DNA of 17,422 bases from Candidatus Parcubacteria bacterium (GCA_026395655.1 JAPLYJ010000047.1:1-17422), one strand, 5' to 3'; shown: positions 6,882-13,160, numbered from the stretch's first letter. Numbers and translations are program-made. Notes: generated by a model not told the origin, from the sequence alone.

Positions 6882-7619
6882 TTAATTAATAAATTTTTCT
6901 AAATGACCATCTAACACACCTTGCGCATTAGACACTTCTTTACCTGTACGATGATCTTTGACTACTTGATATGGGTTTAAGACATAAGACCTAATTTGGT
7001 GTGACCATTCAATCTGCACTTTTTTACCTTTTAATTCTTCTAAAGTTTGCGCTTTTTCATCAGCCATCATTTGTTTTAATTTAGCACGCAACAATGATAA
7101 GGCTCTTTCTTTGTTCTGAAATTGTGATCTTTCAGATTGTGAGGCTGCTACTAATCCCGTGGCCTTGTGCCTTACTCTTACTGCTGTTTCTACTTTCTGC
7201 ACATTTTGACCTCCAGCTCCAGAAGAACGAAATGTTTCAATTTCTAGATCCCCTTCTTTTAAAATTAATTCCTTTTCCAATATCTCGGGCAAAACTTCTA
7301 CTAAGGCAAAAGAAGTATGTCTTAATTTGGCTGAAGAAAAAGGAGAAATTCTTACTAAACGATGTACGCCAGCTTCGCCTTTTAATCGGCCATACACATT
7401 TTGACCGCTTAAAAGAAAAGAACCGTGATCTAAGCCTCCATACTCATTAATTTTTAAATCAATGGGATAGAAACCTAAGCCTTGTTTTTTAGCGTAAGCC
7501 GTATACATTTTTAAAAGCATCATCGCCCAATCTTGAGCGTCTTTGCCCCCAGCGCCTGGATATATAGAAATCAAAGCGTTGCGACTTTCCCAATGATTTT
7601 CTGGTGTTTGATTAAACAT
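6882..7619 (-). CDS. prfB: Peptide chain release factor 2 lacking the N-terminal domain
   Basis: This protein would release finished chains at UAA and UGA codons. The SPF tripeptide that distinguishes RF2 is intact (92-94, in RLVRISPFSS), as is the catalytic GGQ (136-138, in SSGAGGQNV). The RF2 landmarks GAGGKDAQDWA (22-32), RHTSFA and QIRSYVLNPYQVVKDHRTG also match, so domains 2-4 are complete. At 245 residues it is roughly 110-120 shorter than a usual RF2. It begins where domain 2 begins, and the helical domain 1 is absent. The gap to the upstream murI stop is only 45 bases, so domain 1 cannot be hidden behind the usual prfB programmed frameshift. Start choice: ATG at 7619 in a GAATATG context, without a Shine-Dalgarno sequence. 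It is followed 3 bases later by ftsE. RF1-type or PrfH-type identity is unlikely given the SPF motif. Confidence 0.9.
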   Translation of the reverse strand: MFNQTPENHWESRNALISIYPGAGGKDAQDWAMMLLKMYTAYAKKQGLGFYPIDLKINEYGGLDHGSFLLSGQNVYGRLKGEAGVHRLVRISPFSSAKLRHTSFALVEVLPEILEKELILKEGDLEIETFRSSGAGGQNVQKVETAVRVRHKATGLVAASQSERSQFQNKERALSLLRAKLKQMMADEKAQTLEELKGKKVQIEWSHQIRSYVLNPYQVVKDHRTGKEVSNAQGVLDGHLEKFIN

Positions 7620-7664
7620 ATTCAGTACTTTTTAAGTTTAACAAATTTAGAAAGAAAAAACAAA

Positions 7665-8468
7665 TTAAAGCTTAACAATATTAAAATCAGCTTCCATTTT
7701 TAAAAAAATCTTAGCTACTTTGGTAAAATTCTGAGAATAGCTAGTAGTAAAATAGTACCTTTTCCTTTTTTTAGAAAGCTTCTTTTCCATCTCAGGATGA
7801 CGCGACAAATAATTTTTTAATTTAAAACCGATAATATCATCTTCAGAAACTATCTTAACTTTAGAACCCATGACTTTAGCAATTTCTTTTTTGATAACAG
7901 AATAATGAGTACAACCTAATACCAAAGTATCTACGTTTTTTTCTTTTAAAGGTTTTAAATATTTTTTCAAAATAAGATCCAACCCTATCCATCTCATTTC
8001 CCCTGCTTCTATAATAGGCACCAATAACGGGCAAGCTGATTGATATACTTTTAAATTTGAATTTTGTTTTATCAATTCATATTTTAAAGTTTCAGATTTT
8101 ACAGTAGCCTCTGTCCCTATCACCCCTATCTTCCCATTTTTTGTCATCTTAGCCGCTTCTTCAGCAGCTGGGATAAGCACGCCTAAAACTCTAAGATCTG
8201 GATATTTAACAGGTAAATATTCTTGTTGAATTTTTCGCAAAGCTGCAGCTGACGCAGTGTTGCAAGCTAGAATGATCAATTTGCATCCTTTCTTAAACAA
8301 AAAATCAACAGCTTCTAAGGTATATGAATAAATGGTATCAAAAGACCGCGAACCATATGGTACGCGGGCAATGTCTCCTAAATAGATGTAATCGTAGGAA
8401 GGTAATTCTCTTAAAAGGCTTTTTAAGATGGTTAAACCCCCTAAACCAGAATCAAAAATGCCAATCAT
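7665..8468 (-). CDS. murI: Glutamate racemase
   Basis: MurI converts L-glutamate to D-glutamate for the peptidoglycan stem peptide. The 267-residue protein has normal length. The family motifs are visible: FDSGLGGLT at the N-terminus with catalytic D6, GDIARVPYG (31-39), the first catalytic cysteine C69 in ACNTASA, and the second, C186, in GCTHYSVI, followed by H188. The ATG at 8468 lies just one base beyond the discriminator base of tRNA-Trp (8470). Processing of the tRNA 3' end would therefore leave an almost leaderless murI mRNA. The ATG also overlaps the TGA stop of the upstream HTH frame (ATGA). An internal start is unlikely because residues 1-8 are conserved family sequence. Confidence 0.96.
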   Translation of the reverse strand: MIGIFDSGLGGLTILKSLLRELPSYDYIYLGDIARVPYGSRSFDTIYSYTLEAVDFLFKKGCKLIILACNTASAAALRKIQQEYLPVKYPDLRVLGVLIPAAEEAAKMTKNGKIGVIGTEATVKSETLKYELIKQNSNLKVYQSACPLLVPIIEAGEMRWIGLDLILKKYLKPLKEKNVDTLVLGCTHYSVIKKEIAKVMGSKVKIVSEDDIIGFKLKNYLSRHPEMEKKLSKKRKRYYFTTSYSQNFTKVAKIFLKMEADFNIVKL

Positions 8469-9193
8469 GCAGGGGCGGGAGGAATCGAACCCCCAGTGCC
8501 TGTTTTGGAGACAGGTAGTTTACCGTTAACTGACGCCCCTATAATTTTTAATTTTCTGACAATAGCCATCAATTCCACTAAAACCAAAGGATCGCTATAG
8601 CGTACACTTATACATCCATGATAATCTTTTCTAGAAATTTTTCCAGTATGTGACTTAATATAAGGCTTATAAAACTGACTTAAAGGAATATTTGTTATTT
8701 GTGACCAAAAATTCATTTCTTTAATCAACGAATGATAATCATGTAAGTGCACACAAATATGAAATTTTTCCTCTCTAATATCAAAAACTGATCTAAGCAA
8801 AGATAAAAACATCCCTACTGCGTCTGGATCAGAATTAGTAAATGTTAAAGGACATCTGTCTAATTTAGATCCTTCACACCAAAAAAGTAAAGCACAAAAT
8901 ATTTTTAAATGATTTTTTGTTAATATCAAATTATCAAATACAGCAGAAGCTTGGCTTTCACCAAATAATCCCATGGTTTCTTTCTTAAACTTTCTTGTTT
9001 CTAACGCCCTTAGTCTTCCGACTAACCCTTTTTGTTTTAAACGTTCAAGCGCCTGTATGTTTAGAGACTTACCGTGCAACCACAGAGAGGCAGTGCCTTT
9101 AGCAATATTTAATTTTTGAGCTATTTCCTTTAACGAATAGCCCATATCTCTTAATTTTTCAGCTTGAGCAAATTGATATTTTAATCTGACCAT
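8465..9193 (-). CDS. HTH plus LAGLIDADG-like domain protein whose frame runs through tRNA-Trp
   Basis: The 242-residue frame starts with a helix-turn-helix (about 5-40; YSLKEIAQKLNIAKGTASLWL region) resembling resolvase or sigma-like HTHs. A domain follows with ALLFWCEGSK (101-110), FTNSDPD (118-124) and a central FW-x-x-x-x-x-IP-x-x-QF (162-174). This pattern resembles uncharacterised HTH proteins with a LAGLIDADG-like endonuclease fold. DNA binding is likely; nuclease activity is unproven. Residues 219-242 are encoded entirely by the tRNA-Trp gene. The TGA stop, the only TGA among the stops visible here, overlaps the murI ATG. The natural domain probably ends near residue 215, so the tail looks like read-through of a gene that lost its own stop. 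The start at 9193 has no Shine-Dalgarno sequence. It sits between rpmG and tRNA-Trp. Confidence 0.75.
   Translation of the reverse strand: MVRLKYQFAQAEKLRDMGYSLKEIAQKLNIAKGTASLWLHGKSLNIQALERLKQKGLVGRLRALETRKFKKETMGLFGESQASAVFDNLILTKNHLKIFCALLFWCEGSKLDRCPLTFTNSDPDAVGMFLSLLRSVFDIREEKFHICVHLHDYHSLIKEMNFWSQITNIPLSQFYKPYIKSHTGKISRKDYHGCISVRYSDPLVLVELMAIVRKLKIIGASVNGKLPVSKTGTGGSIPPAPA
8470..8540 (-). tRNA. tRNA-Trp (CCA)
   Basis: A cloverleaf is visible. The acceptor AGGGGCG/CGCCCCT has discriminator G (G73, an identity element for Trp). The anticodon stem CCTGT/ACAGG closes the loop CTCCAAA with anticodon CCA. The T loop is TTCGATT. The 3' CCA is not encoded, since the next bases are CATG, which contain the murI start. 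The whole gene lies inside the 3' end of the HTH/LAGLIDADG-like reading frame. Its position after rpmG recalls the rpmG-trpT-secE order of many bacteria. Confidence 0.95.
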
Positions 9194-9201
9194 TAAAAAA
9201 T

Positions 9202-9214
9202 AAATCTAAGATTT
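9202..9214. promoter_or_regulatory. Inverted repeat upstream of the HTH gene, possible operator
   Basis: AAATCT (9202-9207) and AGATTT (9209-9214) form a perfect inverted repeat around one base, 9 bases upstream of the HTH gene's ATG. A related half-site (TTAGAAGATTAAAT) lies a few bases further upstream. It may be a binding site for the HTH protein itself, but short AT-rich repeats are common by chance here. Confidence 0.25.
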
Positions 9215-9267
9215 AATTAATTTTAGAAGATTAAATAACCCCTAAGCTTTAACTACATGACTAAAAC

Positions 9268-9426
9268 TTATTTTTTGGCTTCTTTGTGAGGATTGTGCTT
9301 ACGGCAGCGAGAACAGAATTTATTCAATTCCAATTTCTTCTCCACAATTTTCTTATTCCTGCGAGTAAAATAGTTTATCTCCTTACAAGCCTTACACTGC
9401 ATCTTAACAATATGTTCTTTTTTCAT
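9268..9426 (-). CDS. rpmG: 50S ribosomal protein bL33
   Basis: This 52-residue zinc-ribbon protein of the large subunit starts MKKEHIVKMQC. Its two CxxC pairs are C11/C14 and C38/C41, so it is the zinc-binding form. The family signature KLELNKFCSRCRKHNPHKE occupies residues 31-49, next to the typical NYFTRRNKK. The length is normal for bL33. The ATG at 9426 has no Shine-Dalgarno sequence and sits in a TATATATATG context. It lies 27 bases after the encoded CCA end of tRNA-Thr(GGU). Such a tRNA-rpmG link is typical of the tuf/rpmG/trpT region in other bacteria, though tuf is missing here. The stop is TAA. Confidence 0.95.
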   Translation of the reverse strand: MKKEHIVKMQCKACKEINYFTRRNKKIVEKKLELNKFCSRCRKHNPHKEAKK

Positions 9427-9453
9427 ATATATAATTCAATTTTAATAATTAAT

Positions 9454-9529
9454 TGGAGCCCAAGAGCAGATTCGGACTGCTGACCTACTCCTTACCATGG
9501 AGTTGCTCTACCAGCTGAGCTACTTGGGC
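9454..9529 (-). tRNA. tRNA-Thr (GGU)
   Basis: The acceptor GCCCAAG/CTTGGGC has discriminator T, followed by an encoded CCA (9456-9454). The anticodon stem ACTCC/GGAGT closes the loop ATGGTAA with anticodon GGT. The D arm GCTC-AGCTGGTA-GAGC is normal. The T arm AGCAG/CTGCT closes the loop TCCGAAT, so position 55, almost always U (pseudouridine), is C. It lies 3 bases after tRNA-Tyr. Confidence 0.93.
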
Positions 9530-9532
9530 AAT

Positions 9533-9619
9533 TGGTGGAAGCGGCAGGATTTGCACCTACGTAGGCCTTAGGCCGCCAGATTTACAGTCTGGTGCGATTG
9601 ACTGCTCCGCCACGCTTCC
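9533..9619 (-). tRNA. tRNA-Tyr (GUA)
   Basis: This is a class II tRNA with a long variable arm (GGCC-TAA-GGCC). The acceptor GGAAGCG/CGCTTCC has discriminator A and an encoded CCA (9535-9533). The anticodon stem CCAGA/TCTGG closes CTGTAAA with anticodon GTA. The T loop reads TGCAAAT, so position 55 is G. The D loop reads GAGCAGTCAAT, with A where G18 is expected. Both partners of the usual G18-U55 contact are therefore changed. Confidence 0.92.
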
Positions 9620-9632
9620 ATATTCATACCGG

Positions 9633-9704
9633 AGCCAGAGGTGGGATTTGAACCCACGACCCACGGTTTACAAAACCGTTGCTCTACCACTGAGCTACCC
9701 TGGC
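9633..9704 (-). tRNA. tRNA-Thr (UGU)
   Basis: The acceptor GCCAGGG/CTCTGGC contains one G-U pair and has discriminator T. The anticodon stem ACGGT/ACCGT closes the loop TTTGTAA with anticodon TGT. The T loop TTCAAAT is canonical. The next bases are CCG, so CCA is not encoded. It is first in the Thr-Tyr-Thr cluster, 28 bases after the stop codon of the membrane TPR-like protein gene, and is probably cotranscribed with it. Confidence 0.95.
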
Positions 9705-9732
9705 GCAAAGAGCCTGGGTAAGATCTTTGGCC

Positions 9733-10347
9733 TTAAATATCTTCTTTCCTCTCCCAAATTTCAATGAGCAAAGAATTGATCACTTCGTCTTTTTGATCCA
9801 ACCTATAACCTTCTATTAAAGTCATACGTGCTGAAGAAAAATCATTCTGAATTAAATAAATACGACTTAAATTCTTAATGGCGCTTAAATCCTGATTGTT
9901 TTTTTTAAGAATCTGCTGATATTTTTTAATATCATCTACCCAACGTTTATCTAAATCAGATTGATCTTCTTTATCAGTAGCTAATCGTCCCATGGCACTG
10001 ATTAAATCCGGCTTATTTGTTCCTGGCATACCACTTATCTCTGACATTCCTTTTTGTTTTCTAATACTATGTAGCATGCGAGAGAAAAAATTATCCAAAC
10101 GCAAGCTAATTATTTTCAAACGATGTACGGATTTTTCCGTTACGCTTATCAGAAAGTAGCTTATCACTTTCCCGCTAGAAGACAAGACTATCGTTGTTTT
10201 TTCAAAATATTTATTTCTGCTACCAGATTTTTGTATATCTTCTTGTAAAATCTTTTCTGATCCTACAATTTTGTTTTTTCTCACAAATATCACTATTAAA
10301 CCCGCTAAAGCGAGAAAAATTAGAATAACTGGCAGAATATTAAACAT
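9733..10347 (-). CDS. Uncharacterised membrane-anchored protein with TPR-like C-terminus
   Basis: I do not recognise a named family. The 204-residue protein has one N-terminal membrane segment (about 4-22) followed by a basic stretch (RKNK), so the rest is probably cytoplasmic. The middle (about 25-125) is polar and basic without clear motifs. Residues about 135-200 read as two helix-turn-helix pairs with TPR-like spacing (YQQILKKNNQDLSAIKNLSR, then the NDFSSARMTLIEGYRLDQKD region). This suggests a protein-binding scaffold. It starts 10 bases after the tsf stop and precedes the tRNA cluster, so it belongs to the rpsB-tsf transcription unit. No catalytic motif is seen. A link to translation or to tethering at the membrane is only suggested by position. 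Confidence 0.75.
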   Translation of the reverse strand: MFNILPVILIFLALAGLIVIFVRKNKIVGSEKILQEDIQKSGSRNKYFEKTTIVLSSSGKVISYFLISVTEKSVHRLKIISLRLDNFFSRMLHSIRKQKGMSEISGMPGTNKPDLISAMGRLATDKEDQSDLDKRWVDDIKKYQQILKKNNQDLSAIKNLSRIYLIQNDFSSARMTLIEGYRLDQKDEVINSLLIEIWERKEDI

Positions 10348-10357
10348 TTTTTTTATT

Positions 10358-11221
10358 TTAATCTATCTCCCACCTATTAAACCTTCTGACTGATATCTCT
10401 TGTCCACTTAACTTTGCTATTGATTTAATCAAATCAGAAATTGTCATCGTGTCATCTTTAATAAAATTCTGTTTCATCAAACACAAAAGCTGATATTCTT
10501 TTTCCATGCGACCTTGAATAATTTTTTCCATTACTTCTTGAGGTTTATTTAACACAGCTTGTTGTTCTGTATATATTCTTTTCAAATCAGACATTTCTTT
10601 TTCAGAGATATCTTCTACATTTAAATATTTAGGATTCATAGCAGCAATATGCATAGCTAAATCATGAGCTAAAGATTTAATTTCAGGTTTGTCTGCAGAT
10701 CCTACTAACTCTAAAATTACTCCTAATTTATTGTTAGCATGAATGTATATTTCCAAAAAACTATCAGATCCAGCCTGCCAATTAAGCCCTCTTTTCCATT
10801 CCACATTTTCTCCAAATTTAGCAATAGCAACCTTAATTTGATCCCCGATAACCTCATCTCCATTACCAGTTTTTACAGTCATTAAATCAGTATTGGAAAA
10901 ATCAATTTTTTCATTTAAAAGAGCAATTTCTGAAACTTTTTTAGCTAAATCTTTAAACTCTGAATTATCAGACACAAAATCAGTTTGACTACGTAAGTCT
11001 ATTAAAGATGCTTTTTTCAAATCAGGTGTAACAGTAGCATAAATTAAACCAGAATGAGTCTGATTGCCTATCTTTTTTTCTGCTTTAATTAACCCTAATT
11101 TTTTTAAAATTTCTTTAGCTCTTTCTAAATCACCATTAGCTTCTTCTAAAGCTTTTTTACACTCCATCATAGGAGCTAAAGTAGTGTCTCTTAATTGTTT
11201 TACCAATTCTGAAGTAATCAT
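10358..11221 (-). CDS. tsf: Elongation factor Ts
   Basis: EF-Ts recharges EF-Tu by exchanging GDP for GTP. The 287-residue protein begins with the UBA-like N-terminal domain (ELVKQLRDTT...MMECKKALEEANGDLERA, about 5-35). The family's TDFVS-x-N signature in the core (about 80-86, usually TDFVA-x-N) and the HIAAMNPKYL motif (about 191-200) follow. The usual DTGAGMMDCKKAL is DTTLAPMMECKKAL here, a mild variation. The length is normal. It starts 19 bases after the rpsB stop, the near-universal rpsB-tsf pairing. It has no Shine-Dalgarno sequence (context TTAATAATATG). Confidence 0.96.
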   Translation of the reverse strand: MITSELVKQLRDTTLAPMMECKKALEEANGDLERAKEILKKLGLIKAEKKIGNQTHSGLIYATVTPDLKKASLIDLRSQTDFVSDNSEFKDLAKKVSEIALLNEKIDFSNTDLMTVKTGNGDEVIGDQIKVAIAKFGENVEWKRGLNWQAGSDSFLEIYIHANNKLGVILELVGSADKPEIKSLAHDLAMHIAAMNPKYLNVEDISEKEMSDLKRIYTEQQAVLNKPQEVMEKIIQGRMEKEYQLLCLMKQNFIKDDTMTISDLIKSIAKLSGQEISVRRFNRWEID

Positions 11222-11240
11222 ATTATTAATTAAATAAAAA

Positions 11241-11999
11241 TTAAGTGGTGGCTACAGTTTCAGCTGATTTTTGCTTTTCAGCTAAATTTTTGGCAGCCTG
11301 ATTTTGTCCAACTTCAATTTGCTCAGAGAGATAAGACATGATCCAAATGATAGCAACTTTTATACTGTCACTAGCAAAAATTGGATATTTAATGTCTTTA
11401 AAATCATCATCAGTGTCTAACACAGCTACTACAGGAATATTCATTCTTAAAGCTTCCTTTAAAGCAGCTTCGTGCATTTTAGGATCAACCATTATTAAAG
11501 CTTTAGGCAAACGGCTGAATTTTTGTAAACCATCAAATTTCTTATCCAATTCATCAATTTCCTGATCAAATCCTATTCTTTCTTTCTTAGTATATTTGTC
11601 CCATTCACCAGAATCTTTTTTAGCTCTTAAATCATTTAAATGATTAACGCGTTGGGACAAAGTTTTGTAATTTGTCAAAGTACCTCCCAGCCAACGATTA
11701 ACTACATGGCTGTAACCTAATTTTTCAGCTGTATTTTTTACACATTCTTTAGCACCTGGAGCTGTAGCTACAAAAAGAATTTGGCTTTGCTCAGCAGCTA
11801 TTTTACTTAAAAATTCTCCAGCTTTTTTTAAAGAAATCAATGATTCTTCCAAATTAATAATCTCTACTCCGTTTAAATTATTATTAATAAAAGCCTTGGC
11901 TTTGGGAAAAGTACGTGATTTCTTATGGCCATATTGCAAATTAGCTTCGGCCATTTCCTTCAATAATTCACTGTCTGATTTTTTATTTAATTCGCTCAT
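11241..11999 (-). CDS. rpsB: 30S ribosomal protein uS2
   Basis: uS2 is a late-assembling protein of the small subunit. The 252-residue protein carries the S2 landmarks: ANLQYGHKKSRTFPKAK near residues 19-35 (family: aGvHfGHqtrrwNPkm), GVEIINLEESL (about 44-54), ILFVATAPGAK (about 74-84), NRWLGGTLTN (about 101-110) and PKALIMVDP followed by EAxRMNIPVVAVLDTD. The length is normal. The ATG at 11999 has no Shine-Dalgarno sequence (ATATATAAAATG). A 75-base gap after prfA contains a promoter-like pair, so rpsB-tsf may be transcribed independently of the recA-prfA group. Confidence 0.96.
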   Translation of the reverse strand: MSELNKKSDSELLKEMAEANLQYGHKKSRTFPKAKAFINNNLNGVEIINLEESLISLKKAGEFLSKIAAEQSQILFVATAPGAKECVKNTAEKLGYSHVVNRWLGGTLTNYKTLSQRVNHLNDLRAKKDSGEWDKYTKKERIGFDQEIDELDKKFDGLQKFSRLPKALIMVDPKMHEAALKEALRMNIPVVAVLDTDDDFKDIKYPIFASDSIKVAIIWIMSYLSEQIEVGQNQAAKNLAEKQKSAETVATT

Positions 12000-12036
12000 T
12001 TTATATATTGCTAATTTAAAAATTTCTAATAGGTAA

Positions 12037-12065
12037 AATCTAACACAAAAGCTTAATTAAAGCAA
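12037..12065 (-). promoter_or_regulatory. Possible promoter of the rpsB-tsf unit
   Basis: On the minus strand TTGCTT (12065-12060) is followed after 17 bases by TAGATT (12042-12037), about 30 bases before the predicted leader reaches the rpsB ATG. A weak hairpin (GCTT-TAATT-AAGC followed by TTTT) overlaps the spacer and could attenuate read-through from prfA. Confidence 0.4.
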
Positions 12066-12074
12066 ATAAGGGCT

Positions 12075-13151
12075 TTAATCCTCGTCAGAACCGCTTAAAT
12101 CCCAGTTCCCACCTGTTTGGCGTAAATCTGAGATGATTGGGTCCAATTCACCGTTTAATATGCTCTCTAAATGATGATATGATTTTTTCAAACGATGGTC
12201 TGTTACCCTGTCTTGGGGAATATTATATGTCCTAATCTTCTCGCTCCTATCACCATGACCAATCTGCTCCCGTCTCTTAGTAGAAAGATCCCCTGTTACT
12301 TTTTCTTCTTCTAATTGAAAAAGCTTAGCTTTTAAAATTTCTAAAGCTTTCATACGATTCTGATGCTGAGCTCTTTCACTTTGGCAAGTAACCGTGAGCC
12401 CAGTAGGTTTATGTACTATCCTAACAGCTGATTCTACTTTTTGTACGTTTTGCCCTCCAGCTCCTGAAGAACGGAAAAAAGATTCTTCGAGATCTTCATT
12501 CTTAACTTGAATAGATACTTCTTGAGGTTGAGGTAAAACTGCTACTGTAGCTGTAGAGGTATGAACCCTGCCTGATTTTTCAGTTGTTGGTACTCTTTGC
12601 ACCCGATGCACACCTGCTTCGTAACGCAAAAATTCGTAAGCTGCTTTGTTTTTAATTTCAAAAGAAATTTCTTTAATACCTTCTAAATCAGTCATATTAG
12701 AATCAATAATCTGCCAAGACCAAGACATCTTTTGACTAAAACGGGTATACATTAAAAAAAGGTCATGTGCAAAAAGCGCAGCTTCGTCTCCCCCTGCCCC
12801 AGCCCTGATTTCCATAACAATACCTTTAATCTTTACAGATTTGATCCCAGCGTTTTCGTCTTCCCAACTTTTAATTTTAAATTTCAAGCTTTCTTCTTCT
12901 TGATCTGAAATTAATATATCTGACTTAGCTAAAGAAATCATATCTTCATCAGTTTCAATTTTTAAAATTTCTTCAGCTTGATTTCTTTTGTCTAAAATAT
13001 CTTCTTTTTTAGATATTAAAGATATATATTCATTTAAAAAAGAAAGTCTTTTAGAAGCTTCTAAAAATTCATCTCTTTTGCAAAGAAACCCAGGGTCACT
13101 GAGTTTCTCTAACAATTCTTTTTGCTCTTTTTTTACTTCTTCAATAGACAC
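12075..13151 (-). CDS. prfA: Peptide chain release factor 1
   Basis: RF1 releases chains at UAA and UAG. The 358-residue protein is full length: helical domain 1 (about 1-105), then RAGAGGDEAALFA (116-128), the codon-reading region RVPTTEKSGRVHTS (186-199) and the catalytic GGQ (232-234, in SSGAGGQNVQKVE). The RF1 tripeptide, PVT or PAT in well-studied proteins, is PTT (188-190) here, a conservative change. The C-terminal IRTYNIPQDRVTDHR (about 307-321) is typical RF1. The start is GTG at 13151, 9 bases after the rpmE stop, and no Shine-Dalgarno sequence is visible. It contrasts with the truncated RF2 encoded in the same window. Confidence 0.96.
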   Translation of the reverse strand: MSIEEVKKEQKELLEKLSDPGFLCKRDEFLEASKRLSFLNEYISLISKKEDILDKRNQAEEILKIETDEDMISLAKSDILISDQEEESLKFKIKSWEDENAGIKSVKIKGIVMEIRAGAGGDEAALFAHDLFLMYTRFSQKMSWSWQIIDSNMTDLEGIKEISFEIKNKAAYEFLRYEAGVHRVQRVPTTEKSGRVHTSTATVAVLPQPQEVSIQVKNEDLEESFFRSSGAGGQNVQKVESAVRIVHKPTGLTVTCQSERAQHQNRMKALEILKAKLFQLEEEKVTGDLSTKRREQIGHGDRSEKIRTYNIPQDRVTDHRLKKSYHHLESILNGELDPIISDLRQTGGNWDLSGSDED

Positions 13152-13160
13152 AAACTTAAA

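Noticed and set aside
7620..7664. Programmed +1 frameshift upstream of prfB encoding the missing N-terminus
   Set aside because: Only 45 bases separate prfB from the intact murI stop, far too few for domain 1, and no CTT-TGA-C slip site precedes a matching frame.
9286..9483. Plus-strand ORF of 65 codons
   Set aside because: It is antisense to rpmG and runs into tRNA-Thr; rpmG on the other strand is unmistakable.
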